NCBI RefSeq assembly: GCF_012070395.1 | Contig: NZ_JAAFYS010000003.1 | Location: 372,001 to 436,000 of the forward strand | DNA: 64,000 bases | Direction: 5' to 3' | Source: Pseudoroseicyclus tamaricis | GTDB taxonomy: Bacteria; Pseudomonadota; Alphaproteobacteria; Rhodobacterales; Rhodobacteraceae | In this document: one piece after another, positions 8,813 through 17,614 of the stretch | Numbering within the stretch: the first letter of the stretch is position 1 | Layout: each line of letters opens with the position of its first letter | Made by a program: the position numbers and the translations under genes | Notes under the pieces: generated by a model | What the model was told of the DNA's origin: nothing | The model's input: only the letters and a program-made list of their open reading frames with translations | Database searches by the model: none

Positions 8813-9615
8813 TGGCGCGGCTGACGGCGCGCATCCTCGGCTGCGGCTCCTCCGGCGGGGTGCCGCGGCTCGGCGGGCACTGGGGCGATTGCGACCCGGC
8901 GAACCCGAAGAACCACCGCACCCGCTGCTCACTCCTGCTGACGCGGCACGGCGAGGGCGGGGTGACGCGGGTGCTGATCGACACCTCGCCCGACATGCGC
9001 TCGCAGCTTCTCGCGGCCGACGTGGGTCGGCTCGACGCCGTCGTCTACACCCATCCCCATGCCGACCACGTGCACGGGATCGACGATCTGCGGCAGGTGG
9101 TCTTCAACACCCGCCGGCGCATGCAGGTCTGGGCCGACGGGCAGACGAGCGACATGCTGCTGACCCGCTTCGCCTATGTCTTCGCGACGCCCGAGGGCTC
9201 CTCCTACCCGCCGATCTGCGATCTGAACCTGATCGAGGGGCCTTTCGAGGTCTCCGGCGCCGGCGGGCCGCTGACCTTCGAGCCGCTTCGTGTCCAGCAC
9301 GGGGACATCCCGGCGCTCGGCTTTCGCATCGGCGATCTGGCCTACCTGCCGGACGTCAACGCGATCCCGGAGGAGACGTGGCGGCGCCTCGCGGGGCTCG
9401 ACTGCCTGATCCTCGACGCGCTGCGCCGTGACCCGCACCCCTCCCACGCCCATCTCGACCAAGCGCTGGAGTGGATCGGGCGGGCGAAGCCGGAGCGGGC
9501 GGTGCTGACGAACCTGCATGTCGATCTCGACTACGACACGCTCGCCGCCGAACTGCCCGCAGGGGTCTCACCGGCCCATGACGGCAGGGAACTGGAGCTG
9601 GATCTGGCGCGATGA
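8809..9615 (+). CDS. MBL-fold metallo-hydrolase (PhnP-like)
   Basis: A 268-residue beta-lactamase-fold hydrolase. The metal motif THPHADHVHGIDD (about residues 82-94) is followed by further His/Asp ligands (DALRRDPHPSHAHLDQAL, TNLHVDLDY). The N-terminal GCGSSGGVPR and GDCDP segments resemble the PhnP (phosphoribosyl 1,2-cyclic phosphate phosphodiesterase) branch. No phn genes are nearby, so the substrate is open. The start is ATG 8809 or 8812. Its stop overlaps the AEC transporter start. Confidence 0.85.
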   Translation: MMARLTARILGCGSSGGVPRLGGHWGDCDPANPKNHRTRCSLLLTRHGEGGVTRVLIDTSPDMRSQLLAADVGRLDAVVYTHPHADHVHGIDDLRQVVFNTRRRMQVWADGQTSDMLLTRFAYVFATPEGSSYPPICDLNLIEGPFEVSGAGGPLTFEPLRVQHGDIPALGFRIGDLAYLPDVNAIPEETWRRLAGLDCLILDALRRDPHPSHAHLDQALEWIGRAKPERAVLTNLHVDLDYDTLAAELPAGVSPAHDGRELELDLAR

Positions 9616-10541
9616 TGACGTCGCTGCCGGTCATCCTGCCGGTCTTCATCGTTCTGGGGTTCGGCTGGGTGGCGCGCTGGCGCGGCTTTCTGAACGACGA
9701 TCACATCGACGGGCTGATGCGCTTCAGCCAGGGCTTCGCGATCCCGTGCCTTCTGTTCAACGCCATCTCCACCCTTGATCTCGGTGCCCACTTCCACCCG
9801 CCGCTGCTCATCTCCTTCTACGTCGGGGCGCTGACGGGCTTCGCCCTCGGCCTCCTCGGCGCGCGGCTGCTCTTCCGGCGCAGCTGGGAGGATGCGGTGG
9901 CGATCGGCTTCGTCTGCCTTTTCTCCAACTCGCTGCTGCTCGGCCTGCCGATCACCGAACGGGCCTACGGCGCCGATGCGCTGGAGGCGAACTTCGCCAT
10001 CATCTCCATCCACGCGCCCTCGCTCTACGCCATCGGCATCACGGCGATGGAGCTGGCGCGGGCCCGGGGGGAGAGCCTCGCGCGGCTGCCGGCGAAGGTG
10101 GCGCGGGCGATGTTCCGCAACGCGCTGGTGGTCGGCATCCTCCTCGGGCTGACGGTGAACCTGACGGGGCTGACGCTGCCGGCCATCATCACCGACGCGC
10201 TGGACCTGATGGTCCGCGCGGCGCTGCCGGCGGCGCTGTTCGGGCTGGGCGGCATCCTCTTCCGCTACCGCCCGGAGGGGGACATGCGGGCGATCCTCTA
10301 CGTCTCCGCCATCTCGCTGCTGGTGCACCCGGCGGTGACCTTCGGCCTCGGCCGCTGGTTCGGGCTGGACGTCGACGCCTTCCGCTCGGCGGTGGTGACG
10401 GCGGCGATGGCACCGGGCGTCAACGCCTACCTCTTCGCGAACATGTACGGCGCGGCGCGCCGCGTCGCCGCCTCGGCGGTGCTGGTGGCGACGGGGATCA
10501 GTATCCTGACGGTCTCCGGCTGGTTGCTGCTGCTGCCGTAG
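9612..10541 (+). CDS. AEC (auxin efflux carrier) family transporter
   Basis: A 309-residue membrane protein with about ten helices in two halves, matching the AEC/PIN-like family. Bacterial members move malate, malonate or other organic acids, but no substrate can be assigned. The N-terminal LPVFIVLGFGWVARWRG and the C-terminal VVTAAMAPGVNAYLFANMYG blocks are typical. ATG 9612 overlaps the MBL stop, making it the last gene of the holB-tatD-MBL run. A repeat-rich intergenic region follows. Confidence 0.88.
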   Translation: MMTSLPVILPVFIVLGFGWVARWRGFLNDDHIDGLMRFSQGFAIPCLLFNAISTLDLGAHFHPPLLISFYVGALTGFALGLLGARLLFRRSWEDAVAIGFVCLFSNSLLLGLPITERAYGADALEANFAIISIHAPSLYAIGITAMELARARGESLARLPAKVARAMFRNALVVGILLGLTVNLTGLTLPAIITDALDLMVRAALPAALFGLGGILFRYRPEGDMRAILYVSAISLLVHPAVTFGLGRWFGLDVDAFRSAVVTAAMAPGVNAYLFANMYGAARRVAASAVLVATGISILTVSGWLLLLP

Positions 10542-10581
10542 GGCGGGCGCCGGGCGGCGGCTGCAGAACGAGCCCTCGTAG

Positions 10582-10600
10582 GGTGGGTTTGTAACCCACC
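10582..10600 (-). repeat. GGTGGGTT/AACCCACC palindrome P1
   Basis: Perfect 8-bp inverted repeat GGTGGGTT-tgt-AACCCACC preceded by CGTAG. The same arms with different 3-base centres recur at 29614, 29907 and 43400. The flanking TACGG tag shows this copy in the opposite orientation to the others, matching the orientation of neighbouring R1. Confidence 0.8.
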
Positions 10601-10616
10601 TTCCCCTCACCACGCT

Positions 10617-10645
10617 CACAGGCACAGGCACAGGCACAGGCACAG
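10617..10645 (+). repeat. CACAGG hexamer tandem repeat
   Basis: About five uninterrupted units of CACAGG, between palindrome P1 and element R1, outside any gene. It is a simple-sequence tract likely to vary in copy number. Confidence 0.85.
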
Positions 10646-10650
10646 GACGG

Positions 10651-10794
10651 GCGTCTGCCCGTGGGATGGTGCTGCAACGGTGCTGCGGCGTGCTTTGTGC
10701 CGGCCCAGCCCCTCCCCGCCCTGAGCGAAACGCCAAGCTCAGCCAGAGCGCCAGCCCTGCGGGACGGGCAGGCGCTCGACCTGCGCCTTTGGCG
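10651..10794 (+). repeat. Dispersed structured element, copy R1 (truncated)
   Basis: 144 bp aligned end to end with R5 (40958-41126) in the same orientation. It keeps the CCCGTGGG block, a variant of the CTTTATGCC block (gctttgtgcc), the CCCTGAGCGA block and the GC hairpin (GAGCGCC arms), but has lost the outer stem. It is the most diverged of five copies. Confidence 0.75.
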
Positions 10795-10853
10795 CGTACC
10801 GGGCGGGGGAAGAGCTCGGCCGTGGCGCCAAGGCGGCGCCCAGCAGGCCGGCC

Positions 10854-11708
10854 TCAGCTCGGGCTCAGGCCGCGGAGGCGTTCGGAGCGGCGGCGGAGGA
10901 TTTCCAGCGTTGCGAGGAGGACGATGGAGATGGTGATGAGCACCGTGGCCGCGGCGAGGATCGTCGGGCTGATCTGCTCGCGCAGGCCGGTGAACATCTG
11001 CCACGGCAGCGTCTTCTGGCTGGCGGAGCCGAGGAAGAGCACCACGACCACCTCGTCGAAGGAGGTGATGAAGGCGAAGAGCCCGCCGGAGATCACGCCG
11101 GGCAGGATCAGCGGCATCTGCACGCGGAAGAACGTCGTCACCGGGCTGGCGCCGAGGTTGGCGGCGGCGCGGGTCAGCGAGGAGTCGAAGCCCACCAGCG
11201 TCGCCGTCACCGTGATGATGACGAAGGGGATGCCCAGCGCCGCGTGCGCCAGCACCACCCCGAAGTAGGTGCCCTGCAGGCCGATGCGGGAATAGAAGAA
11301 GTACATGCCGGCGGCCGAGATGATCAGCGGCACGATCATCGGCGAGATCAGCATCGCCATGATCGCCCGGCGCCCGGGCACGTGAGGCTGGCTGAGGCCG
11401 ATGGCCGCCAGCGTGCCGAGGCAGACCGACAGCAGCGTCGCCGCCGGCGCGATCTTGATGGAGTTCCAGAGCGGCCCCTGCCAGTTCGGGTTCGTGAAGA
11501 AATCCACGTAGTGGCGCAGCGAGTATCCCTCGGGATCGAGGCGCAGCATCTCCGGCGTGAAGGTGAAGAAGTTCTCCGCGTTGAACGACAGCGGCACGAT
11601 CACCATGATCGGCGCGATCAGGAAGAAGAAGATCAGACCGCAGATCGTCCGGAAGCCGTAGTGCCAGATTCTCTGGCCGGTCGAGGCATAGGGGGGAAGC
11701 GCGCTCAT
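10854..11708 (-). CDS. ABC transporter permease, PotC-like
   Basis: A 284-residue BPD-type permease with six predicted helices. The EAA loop (AAANLGASPVTTFFRVQMPL) is near residues 170-190. It is most like PotC/YdcV of polyamine importers, the inner-membrane half that pairs with the PotB-like permease upstream. It is last in the minus-strand operon: ATPase (15773), binding protein (14586), PotB-like (13377), then this gene (58-bp gap). ATG 11708 is the first good start. Substrate (putrescine/spermidine versus another cation or opine) is inferred from the family only. Confidence 0.85.
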   Translation of the reverse strand: MSALPPYASTGQRIWHYGFRTICGLIFFFLIAPIMVIVPLSFNAENFFTFTPEMLRLDPEGYSLRHYVDFFTNPNWQGPLWNSIKIAPAATLLSVCLGTLAAIGLSQPHVPGRRAIMAMLISPMIVPLIISAAGMYFFYSRIGLQGTYFGVVLAHAALGIPFVIITVTATLVGFDSSLTRAAANLGASPVTTFFRVQMPLILPGVISGGLFAFITSFDEVVVVLFLGSASQKTLPWQMFTGLREQISPTILAAATVLITISIVLLATLEILRRRSERLRGLSPS

Positions 11709-11766
11709 ACCTGTCCTCCGTCGCGGCCCCGGCGGGGCAGGTTGTTACAGATGTCCATCATCTCGC

Positions 11767-13377
11767 TCACCCCAGCTTCACGTTGTCGATGCCGACGAGC
11801 CGGTCGTAGACCCAGTAGAGCGCCAGCACGACGACCAGCAGGATGGTCCCGAGCGCCGCGGCGAGGCCCCAGTTCAGCGAGGTCGAGATGTGGTAGGCGA
11901 TCCGGTTGGAGATGAAGACCCCCCTGGTGCCGCCCACGATCTCGGGCGTGATGTAGTAGCCGATCGACATGATGAAGACGAGGATCGAGCCCGCGCCGAT
12001 GCCCGGCACCGAGAGCGGGAACCACACGCGCCAGAAGGCCGTCCAGTCCTTCGCCCCGAGGCTGCGCGCGGCGCGCATGTAGCTGGGCGGAATGGTCTTC
12101 ATCACCGAATAGAGCGGCAGGATCATGAAGGGCAGCAGGATGTGCGTCATCGCGATGATCGTGCCGGTGGCGTTGTTGATCAGCGCCAGTCGGTTCGTGT
12201 CGGAGACGATGCCGATCCAGACGAGGATGTCGTTGATCACCCCCTCGTTCTGCAACAGCACCTTCCAGGCCGAGGTTCGCACCAGCAGGGACGTCCAGAA
12301 GGGCAGGAGCACGAGGATCATCAGCAGGTTCGCGTGCCTCGCCGGCAGCGTCGCCAGCAGGAAGGAGATCGGGTAAGCCAGCAGGATGCAGGAGAAGGTG
12401 ATGACGAGGCTCATCCAGAGCGTGCGCACGAAGAGCGTCATGTAGACACGCTCGTTCTCGGGCCGCAGCTCCACCCCCTCGGGCGTCGTCTGCATGTCGG
12501 CGGCGTTGAGGAAGTAGCCGGAGGTGTAGCGGGAGGAGTAGGCGCGGATCGTCTCCCAGACCTCCGGGTCCGCCCAGTCCTCGTCCTCCTCGATGAAGAG
12601 CTCGCGGATCGAGACGCTCTCGAAGCCGGAGACATCCACCTGCGGGAAGGGCGCGGGCGGAGCGGCGCCGTTCGCCAGATCGCGGTAGAGCGAGGTGTAG
12701 ACGATATCCTCGGGGTCTTCCTCGGCCGGGTTGTCCTCGTCGAGCTCCACCGCGATGCCGGCCCAGGCGTCGTAGGCGTCGGTCGTCAGCGGCAGGGCGG
12801 CGCGGATGTCGTCATCGGCCATCCAGTCGGCCCATGCGGCGGGATCCTCGAAGGCGGGATCGGCGGCCTCGAACTGGTCGGCGTAGATATCCGTGTCGAA
12901 GCGCCCCACGGCGCGGCCCGTGCCGCGGAAGAGCGAGGAGATACCGGACATCTCGTAGTTGAGGCGGCTGCCGAGGCGGGTGTGTTCCTTGTATTCCTCG
13001 GCGATGTAGAGATCGGTGTAGAACTGGGCGAAGGTGCTCTCGCTCGGCACCCCCTCCTCTTCCAGCGGGTCGTTCGCCAGCGCCACGACGGTGCGCGGCA
13101 GCGTATCGGCGACGATATCGTTCTGAACGGAGCGGAACAGCATGTCCGCGATGGGCAGCACGAAGCTGATGAAGATGAACACCAGAAGCGGTGCGATCAG
13201 TGCCAGCGCGCGGAGCTTCTCGCGGCGCAGGGCGCGGGCGAGGCTCGATTTCAGCGGCCGGCCATCGGCTGCCAGCATCGGGCCGTCCTGGTCCCGCTCG
13301 GTCACCTCGCCGCCGGGCAGGGCCGCGACGGGGGATTGGGGGCTCTCGGGCCGGCCGGAGGCTGTCTGATCGCTCAT
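11767..13377 (-). CDS. ABC transporter permease, PotB-like with large acidic insertion
   Basis: A 536-residue permease, far longer than the usual ~290 of PotB. Residues 1-56 are a hydrophilic tail and helix 1 spans about 57-83. Residues 84-312 form a very acidic segment on the periplasmic side (for example IEEDEDWADPEVWE), after which helices 2-6 follow in the normal order. The EAA loop (AARSLGAKDWTAFWRVWFPL) is near 436-455. The insertion has no family I recognise. Gene order and spacing show it pairs with the PotC-like protein downstream and the binding protein upstream. Confidence 0.85.
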   Translation of the reverse strand: MSDQTASGRPESPQSPVAALPGGEVTERDQDGPMLAADGRPLKSSLARALRREKLRALALIAPLLVFIFISFVLPIADMLFRSVQNDIVADTLPRTVVALANDPLEEEGVPSESTFAQFYTDLYIAEEYKEHTRLGSRLNYEMSGISSLFRGTGRAVGRFDTDIYADQFEAADPAFEDPAAWADWMADDDIRAALPLTTDAYDAWAGIAVELDEDNPAEEDPEDIVYTSLYRDLANGAAPPAPFPQVDVSGFESVSIRELFIEEDEDWADPEVWETIRAYSSRYTSGYFLNAADMQTTPEGVELRPENERVYMTLFVRTLWMSLVITFSCILLAYPISFLLATLPARHANLLMILVLLPFWTSLLVRTSAWKVLLQNEGVINDILVWIGIVSDTNRLALINNATGTIIAMTHILLPFMILPLYSVMKTIPPSYMRAARSLGAKDWTAFWRVWFPLSVPGIGAGSILVFIMSIGYYITPEIVGGTRGVFISNRIAYHISTSLNWGLAAALGTILLVVVLALYWVYDRLVGIDNVKLG

Positions 13378-13476
13378 GGTGTCTCCCGTTGCCGCTTGGG
13401 CGGAAGGGGGGCGAGGTGCCGCCCCCCTTCGATCTTGCCTGTCACGCGGCGGCTTTGGAGGCCGCCGGCGCGCTCC

Positions 13477-14586
13477 TTACTGGGCCAGCCAGGCCTGGAA
13501 GCGGGCGTCGAGGTCGTCGCGGTAGTCAGCCCACCAGGTGTAGGCGTAGACGAAGGAGTTCGACGCGTTCTCCGGGTTGGTCGGCATGTGCGGCGCCATC
13601 TCGATGCCGAGATCGGCATGCGTGGTCACCAGCGGGGCCGAGGAGGCGCGCGCCGGGCCGTAGGAGATGTACTGGGCCTGATCGGCCAGACGCTGGGTGT
13701 CCGTCGCGAAGTACAGGAAGTCCTTCACGCGGGCGAGCGTGGCGTCGTCCAGCCCTTCCGGGATGATCCAGCCGTCGAGGTCATACATCTGGGCGTCCCA
13801 GAGCATGGCGACGGGCTGGTCCTGCTCTTCGATGAGCGAGAACAGGCGGCCGTTGTAGGTGGAGCCGATCACGACTTCGCCGTCGGCGAGAAGCTGCGGC
13901 GTGTCGGCGCCGGCCGTCCACCAGACGACATCGTCCTTGATGGTGTCGAGCTTGGCGAGGGCGCGATCGACGCCTTCGTCCGTCTCCAGCATGTCATAGA
14001 CGTCTTCCATCGCGACGCCGTCGCAATAGAGGGCCCATTCCATGTTGCCGATCGGGCGCTGCTCGAGGCTGCGCTGGCCGGGGAACGTCTCGGTGTCGAA
14101 GATGTCGCAGATCTCGGTCGGCACTTCGCCGCCCCACTCTTCAACATCGGTGCGGTAGCCGAAGGTCGTCGAGTAGGCGATCTGCGGGATGAAGCAATCG
14201 CTCACCAGCATGTCGCCGAAATCGTCCTCGACGGAGGAGCCGTCATCGCCGGGGGCGAGCGTCTCTTCGAAGTCGACTTCCATCGCGAGGCCCTCGTCGC
14301 ACAGACGCATGGCGTCGGCGGCGGTCACGTCGACCAGGTCCCAGGTGATGTTGCCGGCTTCGTCCATGGCACGCAGGTTGGCCACGGCCTCACCCGAGCG
14401 CTCGTCCCAGGTCACGTCGAGCTCGGGGTGCATCTCGAGATAGGGCTCGACATAGGCGCGCAGCTGGCTGTTCTGGTAGGCACCGCCCCAGCTGACGATG
14501 GTCATCTCGTCGGCCATTTCCTGGGCGACAGCGGTGGTGCCGAGGGCGGCGACCGCCGTGGCGGACATAAGAAGCTTGAGTTTCAT
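13477..14586 (-). CDS. Polyamine-type periplasmic solute-binding protein
   Basis: A 369-residue extracellular binding protein of the PotD/spermidine-putrescine class. The signal peptide MKLKLLMSATAVAALGTTAVA is cleaved near residue 21; mature protein starts with EMTIVSWGGAYQ, a typical first strand. The start at ATG 14586 is set by a GGGAGA ribosome site 8 bp upstream; the frame stays open further but without a signal peptide. It delivers ligand to the permease pair downstream. Ligand-contact residues cannot be assigned with confidence. Confidence 0.88.
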   Translation of the reverse strand: MKLKLLMSATAVAALGTTAVAQEMADEMTIVSWGGAYQNSQLRAYVEPYLEMHPELDVTWDERSGEAVANLRAMDEAGNITWDLVDVTAADAMRLCDEGLAMEVDFEETLAPGDDGSSVEDDFGDMLVSDCFIPQIAYSTTFGYRTDVEEWGGEVPTEICDIFDTETFPGQRSLEQRPIGNMEWALYCDGVAMEDVYDMLETDEGVDRALAKLDTIKDDVVWWTAGADTPQLLADGEVVIGSTYNGRLFSLIEEQDQPVAMLWDAQMYDLDGWIIPEGLDDATLARVKDFLYFATDTQRLADQAQYISYGPARASSAPLVTTHADLGIEMAPHMPTNPENASNSFVYAYTWWADYRDDLDARFQAWLAQ

Positions 14587-14675
14587 ATTGTTTGTTCTCC
14601 CTGTGTATTTCAGGTTCCGGCCTGATGGGCTGTGTGGGGGAGCCGCCGGGAGGCGCCCCCGCCCTTTCCTCACGC

Positions 14676-15773
14676 TCAGGAGTCGAGCGCGCGGCAATCT
14701 TCGGGCAACCAGCCGATCTCGATCCGCTCGCCGGGCTTGAGCCGCGGCTGATCGGGGGCGTTGCGGGTTTTCACGACGAAATCCTCGTGCCCGGCGACGC
14801 GAAGCCGAGTGCGGTAGATGTCGCCCATGTAGATGAATTCCAGCACTTCGGCCTTCAGCGTGAAAGCGCCGTCCTGCAGACGCTCCATGTTCATTTCCAC
14901 CCGCTCGGGGCGGATGGAGACACGGGTGCGCTCGCCGACTTCGGAGACGTTCACGGGCTTGGCCACGATCAGCTCACCGGAATCGAGGCGGACCTTGCAG
15001 GTCTCGCCCGAGATCTCCTCGACCTTGCCGAGGAGCGTGTTGTTCTCGCCGATGAACTGGGCGACGAAGCTGTTGTCCGGCTCTTCGTAGAGCTTGTCGG
15101 GCGGCGCGAGCTGCTGGATGCGGCCGTCATCGAAGACGGCGACGCGATCCGACATCGTCAGCGCTTCCGTCTGGTCGTGCGTGACGTAGACGGTGGTGAT
15201 GCCGAGGTTGTGGGCGAGGCGCGTGATCTCGAACTGCATGTGCTCGCGCAGCTGCTTGTCGAGCGCGCCGAGCGGCTCGTCCATCAGCACCAGCTCGGGC
15301 TCGAAGACCAGCGCGCGGGCCAGCGCGATGCGCTGCTGCTGACCGCCGGAGAGCTGCGCGGGTCGGCGATTGCCGAACTCGCCCATCTGCACCATGTCCA
15401 GTGCGCGCTTCACCTTCGCCTCGCGGTCGGACTTGGAGATCTTGCGCACCTCCAGCGGGAAGGAGAGGTTCTCCGCCACCGTCATGTGGGGGAAGAGCGC
15501 GTAGTTCTGGAAGACCATGCCGATGCCGCGCTTGTGCGGCGGGATGTTGTTGATCGACTGCCCGTCGAGCTTGATCTCGCCATGCGTCGCCGTCTCGAAG
15601 CCGGCGAGCATCATCAGGCAGGTGGTCTTGCCCGAGCCGGACGGCCCCAGCATGGTGAGGAACTCGCCCTTCGGCATCGACAGGTTGAGGTCTTTGACGA
15701 CCAGTGTCTCGCCATCGTAGCTCTTCTGTACGCGTTCGAAGGCCACGAATGCGGCGTTGCCCGATCCGTCCAA
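14676..15773 (-). CDS. ABC transporter ATPase, PotA-like
   Basis: A 365-residue ATPase that powers the importer. Walker A GPSGSGKTT, signature LSGGQQQR and Walker B LVLMDEP followed by H-loop TVYVTHD are all intact. A C-terminal TOBE/OB regulatory domain spans about residues 240-360. Translation starts at TTG 15773, supported by AGGGGAG five bases upstream. It is first in the four-gene minus-strand operon, so the promoter should lie in 15774-15961. Confidence 0.9.
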   Translation of the reverse strand: MDGSGNAAFVAFERVQKSYDGETLVVKDLNLSMPKGEFLTMLGPSGSGKTTCLMMLAGFETATHGEIKLDGQSINNIPPHKRGIGMVFQNYALFPHMTVAENLSFPLEVRKISKSDREAKVKRALDMVQMGEFGNRRPAQLSGGQQQRIALARALVFEPELVLMDEPLGALDKQLREHMQFEITRLAHNLGITTVYVTHDQTEALTMSDRVAVFDDGRIQQLAPPDKLYEEPDNSFVAQFIGENNTLLGKVEEISGETCKVRLDSGELIVAKPVNVSEVGERTRVSIRPERVEMNMERLQDGAFTLKAEVLEFIYMGDIYRTRLRVAGHEDFVVKTRNAPDQPRLKPGERIEIGWLPEDCRALDS

Positions 15774-15961
15774 AGCAATCTCCCCTGCTAGGTCATCGAA
15801 GGCCCGGACGGGTCACGCCCGAGCCCTGCCACTTTTTGCAGCTGTTGCCCTGAACATCCCAAAGCGCTTCGGATTGTGCAACCCTTCAGCCGGGGCCTTA
15901 CGCCCCGTTCCTGCCCTTGAACGTCGATTTTCGCCCTTTTGATGCCTGCGTGAGCGGCGGA
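15774..15961 (-). promoter_or_regulatory. Presumed promoter region of the polyamine-type operon
   Basis: 188 bp between the RTX gene stop and the ATPase start, both on minus. It holds a small hairpin CGGGGC-gtaag-GCCCCG (15892-15908, minus) that could end the RTX transcript. The stretch is AT-richer than its surroundings. No convincing -35/-10 pair or known operator was found. Confidence 0.4.
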
Positions 15962-17458
15962 TCAGACGAAAAAGAGCTGCTGCGTGGCCCAGTCGACGTC
16001 GGCATAGCCGACGAGGGTAAGCATGTTCCCGTCCCCGAAATCGAAGTGAACGGACCCGCCATCGGGGTCGAGGTAGGCCGTCATCGACTCCGCCGGGCGG
16101 TAGACGCGCACCACTTCCTCGCCCGGCTGCAGGCCCGCGATGGTCATGTCGCCCCCCTGGAAGTGGAACTGATCCACCCCGTCATTGCCCGCCACCCACG
16201 ACCGGCCGTTCTGGGCGATGAACTTGTCCACGCCCCGCCCGCCGTAGATGTCGATGTCGCCGGCATTGCGGATCAGGAACGTGTCATCCCCGTCGCCGCC
16301 GCCGAGATGCGCGACGCCGCCCTCGCGGATGTCGAAGTAGTCGTCGCCGTTATTGCCGTAGACCTCCGACGTGCCGGGCACGCGCAGCAGGAAGGTGTCA
16401 TCCCCGGCATTGCCCTGCACGGTGCTGTGCCCGCCGCCGTCGAGGAAGAAGGTATCATCGTCGGTGCCGCCGTAGATGTCGCCGGGGTCGTAGACGAAGA
16501 CCTTGTCGTCCCCCACTCCCGCGAAGACCGCCTCGCCGTTGCGGATGATGTCGTTGCCGGCGTTGCCGAAGATGGAATCGTGGCCCGAGCCGCCATCCAT
16601 GCTGTCGTCGCCGCCGATGCCCTTGAGGACGTCATGGCCCTGCCCGCCGACGAGGAAGTCGCCCCCCGGCCCGCCGGTCAGCACGTCGCTGCCGTCGTCG
16701 CCGTAGAGGTGATCGCGCCCGCCCTGCCCGATCAGGATATCGTCGCCGTTGCCGCCATAGATGAAATCGTCGCCATCGGCGCCGGCGAGGGAGTCGACGC
16801 CCACCGCGCCGAAAATCTTGTCATGCCCGGCGCCGCCGTTGATGTCGTCGCGGCCGGTGCCGCCATAGATCTCGTCGAGGCCGTCGCCGCCGCGGATGAC
16901 GTTGTCGCCGCCATCATCGCGGATGAAGTCGTTGCCGCCCTCGCCGAAGATCGTGTCGTCCTCGGCGCCGCCGAAGGCCTGGAAGAAGTCGTGGCCGTTG
17001 CCGAGGTAGAAGACGTCGCTGCCGCCCTCGTCCCAGACGACATCGCCCTGGTCGCCAGAGTAGACGAGGTCATTCCCCGGGCCGGCGTGGATCGTGTCGC
17101 TGCCCGCGCCGCCGTAGTGGGTGTCGCGCTTGCCGTCATCCGTCTCGCCGGGGTTCGTGTACGCGATGTTGCCGATGATCAGATCGTCGCCGTCGCCGCC
17201 GTCGAAGATGTCCCGCCCGCCGCCGCCGTAGAGCGTGTCGTCGCCGAGGCCGGCATCGAGGAGGTCGTTGCCGGGGCCGCCGATCAGCGTGTCGTTCCCC
17301 GCGCCGCCGTGCAGAACGTCGTTGCCCCCGCCGCCGCCGAAGAGCGTATCGTTGCCGCCGAAGCCGTAGAGCGTGTCGCTGCCGGCGCTACCCGGCAGGC
17401 TGTCGTCGCCCTCGGTGGGCATGGTGGGGGCGATGGCGGCGGAGAATCTGGGGGGCAT
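15962..17458 (-). CDS. RTX calcium-binding repeat protein
   Basis: A 498-residue protein made almost wholly of hemolysin-type nonapeptides (GGxGxDxLx), from about residue 15 to residue 430. These fold as a calcium-loaded parallel beta-roll outside the cell. There is no N-terminal signal peptide; RTX proteins usually leave through a type I secretion system using a C-terminal signal. The last ~60 residues ([25 protein letters not shown]...) are non-repeat and could hold that signal. No type I exporter is in this window. The second RTX gene lies upstream, separated by 156 bp. Confidence 0.9.
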   Translation of the reverse strand: MPPRFSAAIAPTMPTEGDDSLPGSAGSDTLYGFGGNDTLFGGGGGNDVLHGGAGNDTLIGGPGNDLLDAGLGDDTLYGGGGRDIFDGGDGDDLIIGNIAYTNPGETDDGKRDTHYGGAGSDTIHAGPGNDLVYSGDQGDVVWDEGGSDVFYLGNGHDFFQAFGGAEDDTIFGEGGNDFIRDDGGDNVIRGGDGLDEIYGGTGRDDINGGAGHDKIFGAVGVDSLAGADGDDFIYGGNGDDILIGQGGRDHLYGDDGSDVLTGGPGGDFLVGGQGHDVLKGIGGDDSMDGGSGHDSIFGNAGNDIIRNGEAVFAGVGDDKVFVYDPGDIYGGTDDDTFFLDGGGHSTVQGNAGDDTFLLRVPGTSEVYGNNGDDYFDIREGGVAHLGGGDGDDTFLIRNAGDIDIYGGRGVDKFIAQNGRSWVAGNDGVDQFHFQGGDMTIAGLQPGEEVVRVYRPAESMTAYLDPDGGSVHFDFGDGNMLTLVGYADVDWATQQLFFV

Positions 17459-17614
17459 GTCGATGTCCTGCTCTTGAGCGGGCCGCCCTCGTCTGACGCG
17501 CGGCGCGGCCGGTCAGCCCCCGCCCTAATCCCCCCGCCGCGGCGCGGTCAACTCACGCTTGCGTCGCATTGCGCGCGCCGGGCCGCCGCTGGCAGATTTG
17601 CCACCGGGGCGGGC

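Larger units (their letters stand above)
10542..10853. other. Repeat-filled intergenic region
   Basis: 312 bp between the AEC gene (plus) and the ABC permease (minus), which converge here. It contains palindrome P1 (10582-10600), a hexamer tract (about 10617-10645) and a shortened copy of the dispersed element R1 (10651-10794). No coding region is supported. Confidence 0.8.

Noticed and set aside
11890-14625. Open frame of about 900 codons antisense to the polyamine-type transporter
   Set aside because: Composition bias only; the real genes are on the minus strand with start sites and signal peptides.
16000-17400. Regular ~27-base periodicity suggestive of a repeat array
   Set aside because: It is the codon-level trace of RTX nonapeptides, in frame throughout, not a CRISPR or satellite array.
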